A stretch of DNA of 28,685 nucleotides, from IMG/VR virus record IMGVR_UViG_3300030107_000058, positions 1 to 28,685 of that record; one strand, 5' to 3'. The stretch is from a virus. Position 1 is the stretch's first letter. Each line of letters opens with the position of its first letter. The translations under genes were made by a program, and so were the position numbers. Of the stretch, positions 1 through 7,508 are shown piece by piece. The notes beneath the pieces were generated by a model. It did no database searches. It was not told the DNA's origin and saw only the letters and a program-made list of their open reading frames with translations.

Positions 1-1
1 T

Positions 2-904
2 GGACATGGAATAGGTAAAAGATCAGATACAACAAGTCAAAATTTTGATGGTTATTTAACAGAAGTAGTTATGATTGATGGATCAGCTTTAGCACCGACA
101 TCATTTGGAGAATTTGATTCTGACACGCCAAATGTGTGGAAACCAATAGATATATCAGGTTTAACCTTTGGCACAAATGGATTTTATCTAGACTTTGAGG
201 ATAGTTCAGCTTTAGGTAATGATGTGTCAGGAAATAATAATGATTATAGTGTTTCAAATTTATCAGCAGTTGATCAATCTACGGATACTTGCACAAATAA
301 TTTTGCAACATTAAATTCTTTATTTGCTACACAAGATTCAGGAGTAATATCAAAGGGTAATACTATTTATACTGCATCAGCAAATGCATGGGGTGGATCA
401 GGCTCAACAATAGGATTATCTCAAGGCAAATGGTATTTTGAAGCACAGATAAATGATAATGCTGGTGGGCATTTTTTTGGTGTAATAGATGAAACTGCTA
501 ATGTAAATAACAACCCACACCAAAGAACAGGCTCTACATTTTATTATTCAGGAAGTGGAGGTCAAATGTATAAAGATGGCTCAGGTTCAGGTAGTTATGG
601 AACTTTTGGTGCATCAGATATTGCTGGAGTTGCACTTAATCTTGATGATGACGAAATTACAATTTACAAAAATGGATCAGCTATTGTTACTGATTTTGCA
701 CTTTCAACAACTAAAAACACATTATTTGTTTGGGTTATGGGTTATAATAGTGGAAGTGATCTTGTTAAAGTTAATTTTGGTGGCACTCCACCATTCTCAA
801 TCTCATCAGGTAATTCAGATGCCAATGGTTATGGAAACTTTGAATATTCTGTTCCATCGGGTTATTATAGTATTAATACTAAAAACTTAGCGGAGTATGG
901 ATAA
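2..904 (+). CDS. Tail fibre protein with SPRY-like domain (5' end outside window)
   Basis: The reading frame is open to the left edge, so the N-terminus is missing; 300 residues are visible. The Met codon at 71 lies inside the conserved block FDGYLTEVVMIDGSALAPT, a pattern typical of lectin-like (LamG/concanavalin-type) repeats in marine phage fibres, so it is not the start. A second fibre block (GNDVSGNNNDYSV...NNFATLN) follows at about residues 72-105. From about residue 142, GKWYFEAQ, GVALNLDDDEITIYKNG and VNFGGTPPF match the core strands of a SPRY domain. The C-terminus ends NTKNLAEYG. The role is probably host surface recognition at the virion tail. The stop overlaps the next start (TAATG). 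The fibre call is firm; the ligand is unknown. Confidence 0.8.
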   Translation, partial: GHGIGKRSDTTSQNFDGYLTEVVMIDGSALAPTSFGEFDSDTPNVWKPIDISGLTFGTNGFYLDFEDSSALGNDVSGNNNDYSVSNLSAVDQSTDTCTNNFATLNSLFATQDSGVISKGNTIYTASANAWGGSGSTIGLSQGKWYFEAQINDNAGGHFFGVIDETANVNNNPHQRTGSTFYYSGSGGQMYKDGSGSGSYGTFGASDIAGVALNLDDDEITIYKNGSAIVTDFALSTTKNTLFVWVMGYNSGSDLVKVNFGGTPPFSISSGNSDANGYGNFEYSVPSGYYSINTKNLAEYG

Positions 905-1962
905 TGGCTTACACAACTATAGATAACCCAGAACTTTATTTCCAAGCTAAAACTTACACAGGAAATGCTTCCACACTTGCTGTTACCTTTGATGGAAGTG
1001 AGAATATGCAACCTAATTGGCTGTGGTTAAAAAAAAGAGGTGCAAGTGGACATCATTTTGTATTTGATTCTGTAAGAGGCGTTGATAAAGAACTTAATCC
1101 TAGCTATAATGATAATGAAACTAGTCCTGCAAATTATGTATCATCATTTGATACTAATGGTTTTACTATTGGTTCTGATACCGACATTAATCCTAGTGGT
1201 GGTACTGCGGTTGCTTGGGCTTGGAAAGCAGAAACATCATTTAGTAATGATGCAAGTGCAACCAGTATTGGTACAATAGATAGCACTGGAAGTAGAAATA
1301 CCACTGCTGGAATAAGTATTATAACTTACACGGGAAATCAAAGTGCAGCAACAATTGCTCATGGATTAGGTGCACTACCTGGAATGCTTATAATTAAAAA
1401 TAGAACTAGCACTGATAATAGAGACTGGGCAGTTTATCATAAAAATTTATCAGGAAATAATAAATATCTCTCTTTAAACTTATCAAGTGCAGAACTTACT
1501 GATGCTGCAACTTTTAATAATACTGCACCAACAAGCACAGTTTTTTCGTCAGCTTCAAGTGTAGAAGTTAATGAGAGTTCAAAAACTTTTATAGCATATT
1601 GTTTTACTGAAATTAAAGGCTACTCAAAATTTGGACAATATGAGGGCAATGCAGATGCAGATGGAACATTTGTTTATACAGGATTTCTACCAGCTTTTGT
1701 TATGGTAAAAAACATAGATGCAGCAGAAAATTGGATTATATTTGATAACAAAAGACCAGGATATAATTTAACAGATGCTTTATTAAAACCAAATTTAACT
1801 AATGCAGAAAGTACAAGTGGGGTAAAATTTGATTTAGTAAGTAATGGTTTTAAAGCTAGAGTAAATGATGCAGAAGGTAATTCAAGTAATACTTTTATTT
1901 ATATGGCTTTCGCAGAATCACCCTTCGTAAATTCTAATGGTATACCAACAAATGCAAGGTAA
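904..1962 (+). CDS. Tail fibre protein with DUF7483-like repeats
   Basis: This 352-residue protein is built from repeated units of the type YTGN...PNWLWLKKRG...VFDSVRG (about residues 18-60), YTGNQSAATIAHGLGALPGMLIIKNR (about 140-165) and a third, more divergent unit (FVYTGFLPAFVMVKN, about 258-272). It ends with FIYMAFAESPFVNSNGIPTNAR, a C-terminal signature I associate with DUF7483-type marine phage fibres. It is rich in Ser, Thr, Asn and Gly and has no membrane segment. It starts on the A of the upstream stop (TAATG), so it is probably translationally coupled. It probably acts with its neighbours in adsorption. The DUF name is from memory; the repeat pattern is directly visible. Confidence 0.75.
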   Translation: MAYTTIDNPELYFQAKTYTGNASTLAVTFDGSENMQPNWLWLKKRGASGHHFVFDSVRGVDKELNPSYNDNETSPANYVSSFDTNGFTIGSDTDINPSGGTAVAWAWKAETSFSNDASATSIGTIDSTGSRNTTAGISIITYTGNQSAATIAHGLGALPGMLIIKNRTSTDNRDWAVYHKNLSGNNKYLSLNLSSAELTDAATFNNTAPTSTVFSSASSVEVNESSKTFIAYCFTEIKGYSKFGQYEGNADADGTFVYTGFLPAFVMVKNIDAAENWIIFDNKRPGYNLTDALLKPNLTNAESTSGVKFDLVSNGFKARVNDAEGNSSNTFIYMAFAESPFVNSNGIPTNAR

Positions 1963-1981
1963 AATTAATTAAGGAGAATAA

Positions 1982-2950
1982 ATGGCATATATAGGAAAAC
2001 AACCAGTAGTCGGAAACTTTCAAGTTTGTGATGCTATATCCGTAGTAAACGGACAAGCAGCATATACTATGCAAGTTGGATCTACTAATGTGGAGCCAGA
2101 GAACGCTAATCACATGCTGGTTAGTTTGAATGGTATTCTACAAAAACCAGGTAGTTCTTTTACTATCTCTGGTTCAACAATCACTTTTGCTAGTAACTTA
2201 GCAACAGGTGATGTAATAGATTTTATAATTTTATTAGGTGATACTTTAAACGTGGGCACACCCTCAGATGATTCTGTAGGTGCTGCACAGATCAAAAATG
2301 ATCTGATATCAGGGACCACTGCTCTTACATCTGCACCCGATGACACAGATGAGTTTTTAGTATCAGACGCAGGAACAATAAAAAGAATTGACTACTCTTT
2401 AATTAAAGGCGGTGGTCAGTACACTAAAATTTTACACACAACAGCATCAAGTTCTGCAAATGTAGCTTTTAACTCAACTTATCTAACATCTACATATCAA
2501 GATTATAAAATTGTTTTTTCTAATGTCCATTGTGCTACTGATGCTCAAAGATTTTTTGCAGAGTTTTCTGCTGATAATGGTAGTAATTTTAAAGCTTTAG
2601 ATCTTAATGTTTTAGGAAGAAAAGATGATGGTAGTCAAATACATTCAAAAAATTCTAATGATGGTAGTGAGGCAAATTTACAATTACAAATGAATGAAGA
2701 TATTGGTAATGATGCTGGATTACATATAAGTGGCGAAATAGATATATTTGATCCATCAGGAACAGATAATAGAAAACTTATCTTAGGTAGATCAGGTTCA
2801 AATGTTGGAGACTCGGCTCTTGCATTTTTTTATAGTTTTTTTGGTGCTATGACAAAAGATACAGATGCAATAAATTATGTAAAATTTTCTTGGGGTTCAG
2901 GTAATATTGCTAGTGGCGAGTTTACTTTATATGGTAGAAAAATAACATAG
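1982..2950 (+). CDS. Tail fibre protein with N-terminal attachment domain
   Basis: The protein has 322 residues. Residues 1-110 (MAYIGKQPVVGNFQVCDAIS, then VVNGQAAYTMQ, LVSLNGILQKPGSSFTISGS and DVIDFIILLGDTL) form a module I recognise from many marine podovirus fibres, where it likely attaches the fibre to the tail. A linker (SVGAAQIKNDLISGTTAL) follows. The C-terminal half (about 150-322) resembles the three genes downstream: a TASSSAN strand, an F-x-N-V-H-x-A-T-D motif and the ending SGNIASGEFTLYGRK. It starts after a strong ribosome site (AAGGAG at 1971-1976), one of few independent ones in this arm. It is probably the main fibre shaft or adaptor, with a receptor-binding-like tip domain. 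Confidence 0.8.
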   Translation: MAYIGKQPVVGNFQVCDAISVVNGQAAYTMQVGSTNVEPENANHMLVSLNGILQKPGSSFTISGSTITFASNLATGDVIDFIILLGDTLNVGTPSDDSVGAAQIKNDLISGTTALTSAPDDTDEFLVSDAGTIKRIDYSLIKGGGQYTKILHTTASSSANVAFNSTYLTSTYQDYKIVFSNVHCATDAQRFFAEFSADNGSNFKALDLNVLGRKDDGSQIHSKNSNDGSEANLQLQMNEDIGNDAGLHISGEIDIFDPSGTDNRKLILGRSGSNVGDSALAFFYSFFGAMTKDTDAINYVKFSWGSGNIASGEFTLYGRKIT

Positions 2951-2959
2951 GAGCACCAG

Positions 2960-3562
2960 ATGTCAATCAATGTGTGCAACAATAACTCCATGTCAGCAAT
3001 CACGAGTCTACCCAGTGGGGTTGGTGGCGGATCATTAGTTCTTATATCTACATCAACTGCATCAAGTTCAGCCACAATAGATTTTACTTCAGGAATAGAT
3101 TCTACATACAAAGAATATATTTTTAAGTTTATAAATATTCATCCAGCAACAGATAATGCGGAATTACAATTTCAAGCTGATACAGGAACAAATACAAACT
3201 ATAATCAGACAATAACTTCGACACATTTTAGAGCAAGACATGACGAAGCTGATAGCACTACAAGTTTGCAATATTTAACCTCAGGTGATCAAGGACAAGG
3301 CACATCTTTTCAAAGAATAACTAGTTGTGGTAATGATAACGATCAAAATATAAATGGTACTTTTCATTTATTCGACCCAAGTAACACAACTTTTGTAAAA
3401 CATTTTTTAATAACAACATCAGCAGATGATTATAGATCAGAAGCTAATCAAAGATTTACAGCAGGATATTTTAATATAACAACAGCTTTAACAAGAGTTA
3501 GATTTAAATTTGATAGTGGCAACATAGATTCAGGAACAATAAAATTATATGGCGTTAGTTAA
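2960..3562 (+). CDS. Small tail fibre / tip protein, tandem paralogue 1
   Basis: This 200-residue protein lacks the attachment domain of the upstream fibre but keeps its C-terminal domain. It shares with the next two genes an N-terminal xNNxS stretch, a TASSSAT strand, GIDSTYKEYIFKFINIHPATD, HLFDPSNTTFVKHF, a GYxNxTTA block and the ending SGNIDSGTIKLYG. AGGAG lies 5 bases before the start. No catalytic motif is visible. It is probably a separately assembled fibre tip or decoration on the tail. That the three genes arose by tandem duplication is inferred from the shared motifs; the virion location is inferred from the neighbours. Confidence 0.7.
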   Translation: MSINVCNNNSMSAITSLPSGVGGGSLVLISTSTASSSATIDFTSGIDSTYKEYIFKFINIHPATDNAELQFQADTGTNTNYNQTITSTHFRARHDEADSTTSLQYLTSGDQGQGTSFQRITSCGNDNDQNINGTFHLFDPSNTTFVKHFLITTSADDYRSEANQRFTAGYFNITTALTRVRFKFDSGNIDSGTIKLYGVS

Positions 3563-4618
3563 ATATAACAATAATAGTTTAAGTAGTGTAACAAGTGCTG
3601 CTGGTTTTCCTGCTGGTGCTATGACTTTAATATCCACTACAACAGCTAGTAGTGATTCTACAATATCTATTACAAGTGGGATTGATAGCACATATCCTAT
3701 TTATGTTTTTAAATTTATTAGTGTGCATCCAAGTGCTGATAGTTCGCATTTTCAAATAAATTTTAGAGATGGTGGATCTGATTTTGATGCAACTAAAACC
3801 ACAACAAATTTTGATGCCTATCAAAATGAGGCTGGAAATAGCACAGCTTTACAATATGTTACTGGTTTAGATTTAGCACAATCAACTGGTGTGTTAAAAT
3901 TAAGTGGTACGATTGGTAATCAAAATGATGAAAGTTTTAGTGGCTTTTTACATTTATTTGATCCAAGTGATACTACTTTTGTTAAACATTTTATTTGTAG
4001 AGGAAATACTTACAGTCAAAATGATATAAGTGTTGATATGTATATAGCAGGATATTGCAACACAACAGCTGCAATTGATGGAGTTCAGTTTTCAATGAGT
4101 TCTGGAAATATAGATTCAGGTACAATCAAACTCTATGGAATAAAGGATAGCTAATGAGTATTGTTAAACTAAATAATAGAGGGGTCAGATCAGTAACCGC
4201 ATTTGGTAGTCTTACCAGTGGTTCTATGGTTCCTATTAAAAAATTAACTGCTTCTAGTTCTGCAACCTTATCTTTTGTTGATGGTGCTTCAGATGTTGTT
4301 TTAGACAATACTTACAAGGAATATGTGTTTGTTTTTAATAATATACACCCAGCAACGGATAGTGTATCATTTCAATTTAATTTGTCTATTGATGGTGGCT
4401 CAAATTATAATGTAACTAAAACCACCACTGAATTTAGTGCTTATCATAATGAAGGTGATAGTGCTACTGCTCTTGGTTATAATGCTGTAAATGATTTAGC
4501 ACAATCTACAAACGATCAAAAATTATCTTCTTCTAATTTAGGTAATGGTAATGATGAGGCTTTTGTTGGCACTTTACATTTATTCAATCCAAGTTCTACA
4601 ACTTTTGTAAAACATTTT
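3365..4618 (+). repeat. Three copies of a conserved 42-base stretch in the fibre paralogues
   Basis: Near-identical 42-base stretches occur at 3365-3406, 3951-3992 and 4577-4618, each beginning catttatt and ending aaacatttt. They encode HLF(D/N)PSxTTFVKHF in each paralogue. The surrounding coding sequence is much less alike at DNA level. They mark the duplications and could serve as homology for exchange between copies. Confidence 0.65.
3549..4154 (+). CDS. Small tail fibre / tip protein, tandem paralogue 2
   Basis: The 201-residue product is collinear with its neighbours: NNNSLSSVTS near the start, TTTASSDSTIS, GIDSTYPIYVFKFISVHPSAD, HLFDPSDTTFVKHF, then SGNIDSGTIKLYGIKDS at the end. The start codon sits inside the 3' end of the upstream gene (14-base overlap), which suggests coupled translation. 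The middle of the protein (about residues 70-115) differs most from its paralogues, as would be expected if that region contacts the receptor or a partner. It ends on the start of the third copy (TAATG). Fibre function is inferred from position and from the domain shared with the fibre at 1982. Confidence 0.7.
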   Translation: MALVKYNNNSLSSVTSAAGFPAGAMTLISTTTASSDSTISITSGIDSTYPIYVFKFISVHPSADSSHFQINFRDGGSDFDATKTTTNFDAYQNEAGNSTALQYVTGLDLAQSTGVLKLSGTIGNQNDESFSGFLHLFDPSDTTFVKHFICRGNTYSQNDISVDMYIAGYCNTTAAIDGVQFSMSSGNIDSGTIKLYGIKDS

Positions 4619-4774
4619 ATTTCAAGAGTTTCATTTTATCATGATTCTGATTATGCCATTGATGGTTTTATCGCAGGATATGGTAATACAACATCAGCAG
4701 TAGATGCTGTAATATTTAAAATGTCTAGCGGCAATATAGATGCTGGGACAATAACACTTTATGGAATTAATTAA
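4154..4774 (+). CDS. Small tail fibre / tip protein, tandem paralogue 3
   Basis: At 206 residues this is the longest of the three tandem copies. It has KLNNRGVRSVTAF near the start, LTASSSATLSF, NTYKEYVFVFNNIHPATD, HLFNPSSTTFVKHF, AGYGNTTSAVDAV and the ending SGNIDAGTITLYGIN. A small insertion (DGASDVVLDN) before NTYKEY distinguishes it. It shares AQSTNDQKLSSSN-like spacing with copy 2 (AQSTGVLKLSGT), so copies 2 and 3 look closer to each other than to copy 1. It is the last fibre gene, followed by an 18-base gap with a good ribosome site for the chaperone-like gene. Confidence 0.7.
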   Translation: MSIVKLNNRGVRSVTAFGSLTSGSMVPIKKLTASSSATLSFVDGASDVVLDNTYKEYVFVFNNIHPATDSVSFQFNLSIDGGSNYNVTKTTTEFSAYHNEGDSATALGYNAVNDLAQSTNDQKLSSSNLGNGNDEAFVGTLHLFNPSSTTFVKHFISRVSFYHDSDYAIDGFIAGYGNTTSAVDAVIFKMSSGNIDAGTITLYGIN

Positions 4775-4792
4775 TAATAATAAGGAGAAACA

Positions 4793-5080
4793 ATGCCAAG
4801 ATATCATAATATAAATGGTGAGAGGGTACAGTTCACAGCTGAGGAAGAAGCTGCTAGAGATGCCGAAGAGGCTGCTTGGGAAGCTGGTGCTTTAGGAAGA
4901 GCACAGGCTAACCTTAGATCTAGAAGAAATCAACTACTAGCTGAGACTGACTTCTATGCTTTATCTGATGTTACTATGTCGGATGACATGAGAACGTACA
5001 GACAGGAGTTAAGAGACCTGCCTGAGGGTAAAGACACTGTTGAGAAATGTAATAATGCTACGTTCCCAACTAAACCATAA
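4793..5080 (+). CDS. Tail assembly chaperone-like protein
   Basis: This 95-residue protein has an N-terminal HNINGERVQFTAEEEAARDAEE stretch, a charged helix, and then the pattern RSRRNQLLAETDFYALSDV, YRQELRDLPEG and a final NATFPTKP. This R-x-x-LL-x-x-TD...YRQxLRDxP...FPxxP pattern is characteristic of the phage tail assembly chaperone family (Phage_tail_APC). Such genes usually lie right after fibre genes, as here, and the product likely helps fold or assemble the fibres. An AAGGAGA ribosome site lies just before the start. Family recognition is good; the client protein is inferred from position. Confidence 0.75.
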   Translation: MPRYHNINGERVQFTAEEEAARDAEEAAWEAGALGRAQANLRSRRNQLLAETDFYALSDVTMSDDMRTYRQELRDLPEGKDTVEKCNNATFPTKP

Positions 5081-5205
5081 TGGCTCGAAAGTTTAAGTCA
5101 TTTGAGGAAAGACCTAAACCTAAGAAGAGACCAAGGGTACATAAAAAAAATAAAAATAAATCAGAGAAACGAATGTTTAAAAAATATAATCGACAGGGGA
5201 GATAA
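5080..5205 (+). CDS. Very basic 41-residue protein
   Basis: This short gene fills the space between the chaperone-like gene and the next virion gene with overlaps at both ends (TAATG at 5078-5082 and 5203-5207), strong support that it is real. The product starts MARKFKSFEERPKPKKRPR and ends RMFKKYNRQGR; about half of its residues are Lys or Arg. It has no hydrophobic segment. I recall similar tiny basic proteins at this position in marine podoviruses, without a known function. Binding to nucleic acid or to an acidic partner protein is possible but unproven. Confidence 0.7.
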   Translation: MARKFKSFEERPKPKKRPRVHKKNKNKSEKRMFKKYNRQGR

Positions 5206-6593
5206 TGGCGACAACAGACGCACCAAATACAACTACACTACCTGAAGCGGCTCTTCAGCCGACAATGACAGAGCAGGATAAAAGTCGTAAGGTTATATCA
5301 GTTATTGATACATTACTTACAGCACCCACTGCTCCTACAGGTACTACAGTAACACCAACTTTACAACAGGTGCAAACTGGTGAGACTATGGCAACTCCAG
5401 GTTTAACTGGCACAGTTGTAGCACCAACACCAACACCTGGAACTACTCCAACAATATCAAATATAACAGCACCTACAGCCACACAGACGGCTGCACAGAC
5501 GGCTGCTACACCTTCTGCTATGACAGCAGCACAAGTTGCGGGAACTACTCCTACAATGACAGCTGCACAGGCAACAGGATTAACAGCACCAGCAGTTGCT
5601 GCTACGGGTACTATAGATGCTGATGCTACAGTTAGGGGTCAGTTAGCAAAGATTAATCAAGATATTGAAACATCATTAAATACTGGATCTGCATTACCAG
5701 CATATCTAAGGGGTGTTGCAAAAGCTACACAGACTGCTATGTCACAGCGTGGATTAAGTTCTAGTAGTATGATGGCTGAGGCATTAGCAGATGGTTTATT
5801 AACAGCTTCTATTCCAATAGCACAAGCAGATGCTGAGACATATAAGCAGATGATATTCCAAAATCTTAACAATAGACAACAGGCTGCTATAACAAATGCT
5901 AATAGTTATTTCCAAATGGATATGCAGAACTTGTCAAACAATCAACAGGCAAGTTTACAAAATTTAAATGTAAGACAATCATTCTTACTATCAGATCAAG
6001 CTGCACAGAATGCTGCAAGACAATTTAATGCAACTAGTGAGAACCAGGTAAATCAATTCTATTCTAATCTAGCAGCACAGATAAACGAACAGAATGCGGC
6101 AAGATCGGATGCTATGAATCAGTTTGCAGTGGCAGAGAATAATAAGATATCTGCTCTAAACTCACAGAATAAAATAGCTGTTGAGAAAGCTAACGCAGAT
6201 AGAGCACAGGTATTAAATCAGTTTAATGCAACTGTAGAGAATCAGAGACAACAGTTTAATCAACAGAATCAGAGAGTGATAGACCAATCAAATGTTGAAT
6301 GGAGAAGAACAATCAATACAGCTAATACAACAATAACTAATGCTGCCAACCAATTAAATGCACAGAATCTTCTAAATCTATCTAACTTTGCATTATCAGC
6401 TTTGTGGCAAGGATGGAGAGATGAGGCTGCTTGGGTTAATACATCATCACAGAATGCGGAGAGTAGAGCACATAATCTAGCAGTAGCTGCACTAGAGAGA
6501 ACTACAAGTCTAGATCTAGCAGATTCAAATAAAACATCATCCTTACTACAATTACTTGGTAAGTTTGGTATAGCATTAGTATCAGGAGATTAA
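5205..6593 (+). CDS. Putative internal virion protein, Gln/Asn-rich
   Basis: The 462-residue protein has two parts. Residues 1 to about 145 are almost entirely Thr, Ala, Pro, Val and Gly with repeated AxTPTMTAAQ-type units and look disordered. Residues about 145-460 are predicted helical, rich in Gln, Asn and Ala, with repeats such as QFNATSENQVNQF and QFNATVENQRQQFNQQNQ. The block TQTAMSQRGLSSSSMMAEAL resembles segments of small internal virion proteins of podoviruses (the T7 gp14 role). It heads a block that ends with the giant 9222 gene, consistent with T7-like gp14-gp15-gp16 order. The ejection role is inference. Confidence 0.55.
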   Translation: MATTDAPNTTTLPEAALQPTMTEQDKSRKVISVIDTLLTAPTAPTGTTVTPTLQQVQTGETMATPGLTGTVVAPTPTPGTTPTISNITAPTATQTAAQTAATPSAMTAAQVAGTTPTMTAAQATGLTAPAVAATGTIDADATVRGQLAKINQDIETSLNTGSALPAYLRGVAKATQTAMSQRGLSSSSMMAEALADGLLTASIPIAQADAETYKQMIFQNLNNRQQAAITNANSYFQMDMQNLSNNQQASLQNLNVRQSFLLSDQAAQNAARQFNATSENQVNQFYSNLAAQINEQNAARSDAMNQFAVAENNKISALNSQNKIAVEKANADRAQVLNQFNATVENQRQQFNQQNQRVIDQSNVEWRRTINTANTTITNAANQLNAQNLLNLSNFALSALWQGWRDEAAWVNTSSQNAESRAHNLAVAALERTTSLDLADSNKTSSLLQLLGKFGIALVSGD

Positions 6594-6596
6594 TAT

Positions 6597-6959
6597 ATGT
6601 CATTTTTTTCAAGAATAGGAGATATAACATCATCAGCAATAAGTAGTGTTGGTTCATTTTTTAGTGGTGATAAATTTAAAACAGTTAAAACTATAGCAGA
6701 GGGTGCTAGTGATGTAATAGGTGCAATGAGAACGGCAGCTGGTAAGGTAGATTTATCAGAGCCACCAGCTGGATTAGTAAATCCAAATGTAGGTCTTTCT
6801 GGTAGAATGTCAGGAACATCTAGATCAAGAGCAGGTACACCATCATTTGGAGATATAGGTGAAGCTACTTACTATAAATACGCACAGTTACAGAATACTA
6901 TCAGATATTTATATGGAACTAAATCTAGATACAAAAGTATAGCGAAGGATAGATCATAA
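6597..6959 (+). CDS. Hypothetical protein in virion gene block
   Basis: This 120-residue protein starts MSFFSRIGDITSSAISSVGS, an amphipathic Ser/Phe-rich stretch. Gly/Ser-rich linker sequence follows (LSGRMSGTSRSRAGTPSFGD), then a helical, Tyr-rich C-terminus (EATYYKYAQLQNTIRYLYG). It has no catalytic motif and no true membrane segment. It sits 3 bases after the upstream gene and overlaps the next start (TAATG), so it belongs to the virion operon. I do not recognise the family; a minor structural or ejection component is possible. Confidence 0.6.
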   Translation: MSFFSRIGDITSSAISSVGSFFSGDKFKTVKTIAEGASDVIGAMRTAAGKVDLSEPPAGLVNPNVGLSGRMSGTSRSRAGTPSFGDIGEATYYKYAQLQNTIRYLYGTKSRYKSIAKDRS

Positions 6960-7507
6960 TGGAACTAGATAAATTAATAGAAAAATTTAAGAACGAACAA
7001 TTAGAAGAACCTACAGAATATGTAGAACCATCTGATAATAGATTTGATGCACCTGTGCCTGGTCAATCATTAACAGATGAGCCTGGTAATTATCCCTGGG
7101 AACATCCACCTCAAAGAGCAACTGTTGAGGAAGCACTAGATGAGATATATGAATCTTTGATGCAAGAGAAAAATATGAAAAGAATGTTTACTCTTCTAAG
7201 AATGGGTATACCAGTTGAGGCATTAGTTAAGGTTATTACATTCTCAGGATTTATAGAGGGTAAATATACAGTTGATGTTGCTAAATTATTAGAACCAATT
7301 GTAGCCATGATTATAACTGGTGAGGCAACACTAGCAGAGATACCAGCCAAGATAAATTTAGATGATGCAGAGGATACTGATTTCTTCAAAGAGATGGCTG
7401 ATAGAAAGTATGATATGAAATTAGATAAAGAGGATAAAGATAAACAAATGGAAATGCCTATGGAAGCACCTGCAAATGTAGCAGGGTTAATGGCAAGAGG
7501 AGAGTAA
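6959..7507 (+). CDS. Conserved hypothetical protein in virion gene block
   Basis: The 182-residue acidic protein contains PVPGQSLTDEPGNYPWEHPP at about residues 30-50, a Pro-rich motif I have seen in unnamed proteins of marine phages. A helical domain follows (EEALDEIYESLM, MFTLLRMGIPVEALVKVITF) and a hydrophobic, probably buried helix (LLEPIVAMIITGEATLAEI). The C-terminal tail is highly charged (MKLDKEDKDKQMEMPMEAP). It lies between a small virion gene and the lysozyme-like virion gene, with a one-base overlap on the left. It is likely structural, but the function is unknown. Confidence 0.6.
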   Translation: MELDKLIEKFKNEQLEEPTEYVEPSDNRFDAPVPGQSLTDEPGNYPWEHPPQRATVEEALDEIYESLMQEKNMKRMFTLLRMGIPVEALVKVITFSGFIEGKYTVDVAKLLEPIVAMIITGEATLAEIPAKINLDDAEDTDFFKEMADRKYDMKLDKEDKDKQMEMPMEAPANVAGLMARGE

Positions 7508-7508
7508 G

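Noticed and set aside
555-890. Alternative + frame of 111 codons inside the SPRY fibre
   Set aside because: Composition is Leu/Met/His-rich and lacks known motifs; the main frame has clear fibre and SPRY patterns.
2110-2346. Minus-strand frame opposite the fibre gene
   Set aside because: It is antisense to a conserved fibre N-terminal module, with no ribosome site; a shadow frame.
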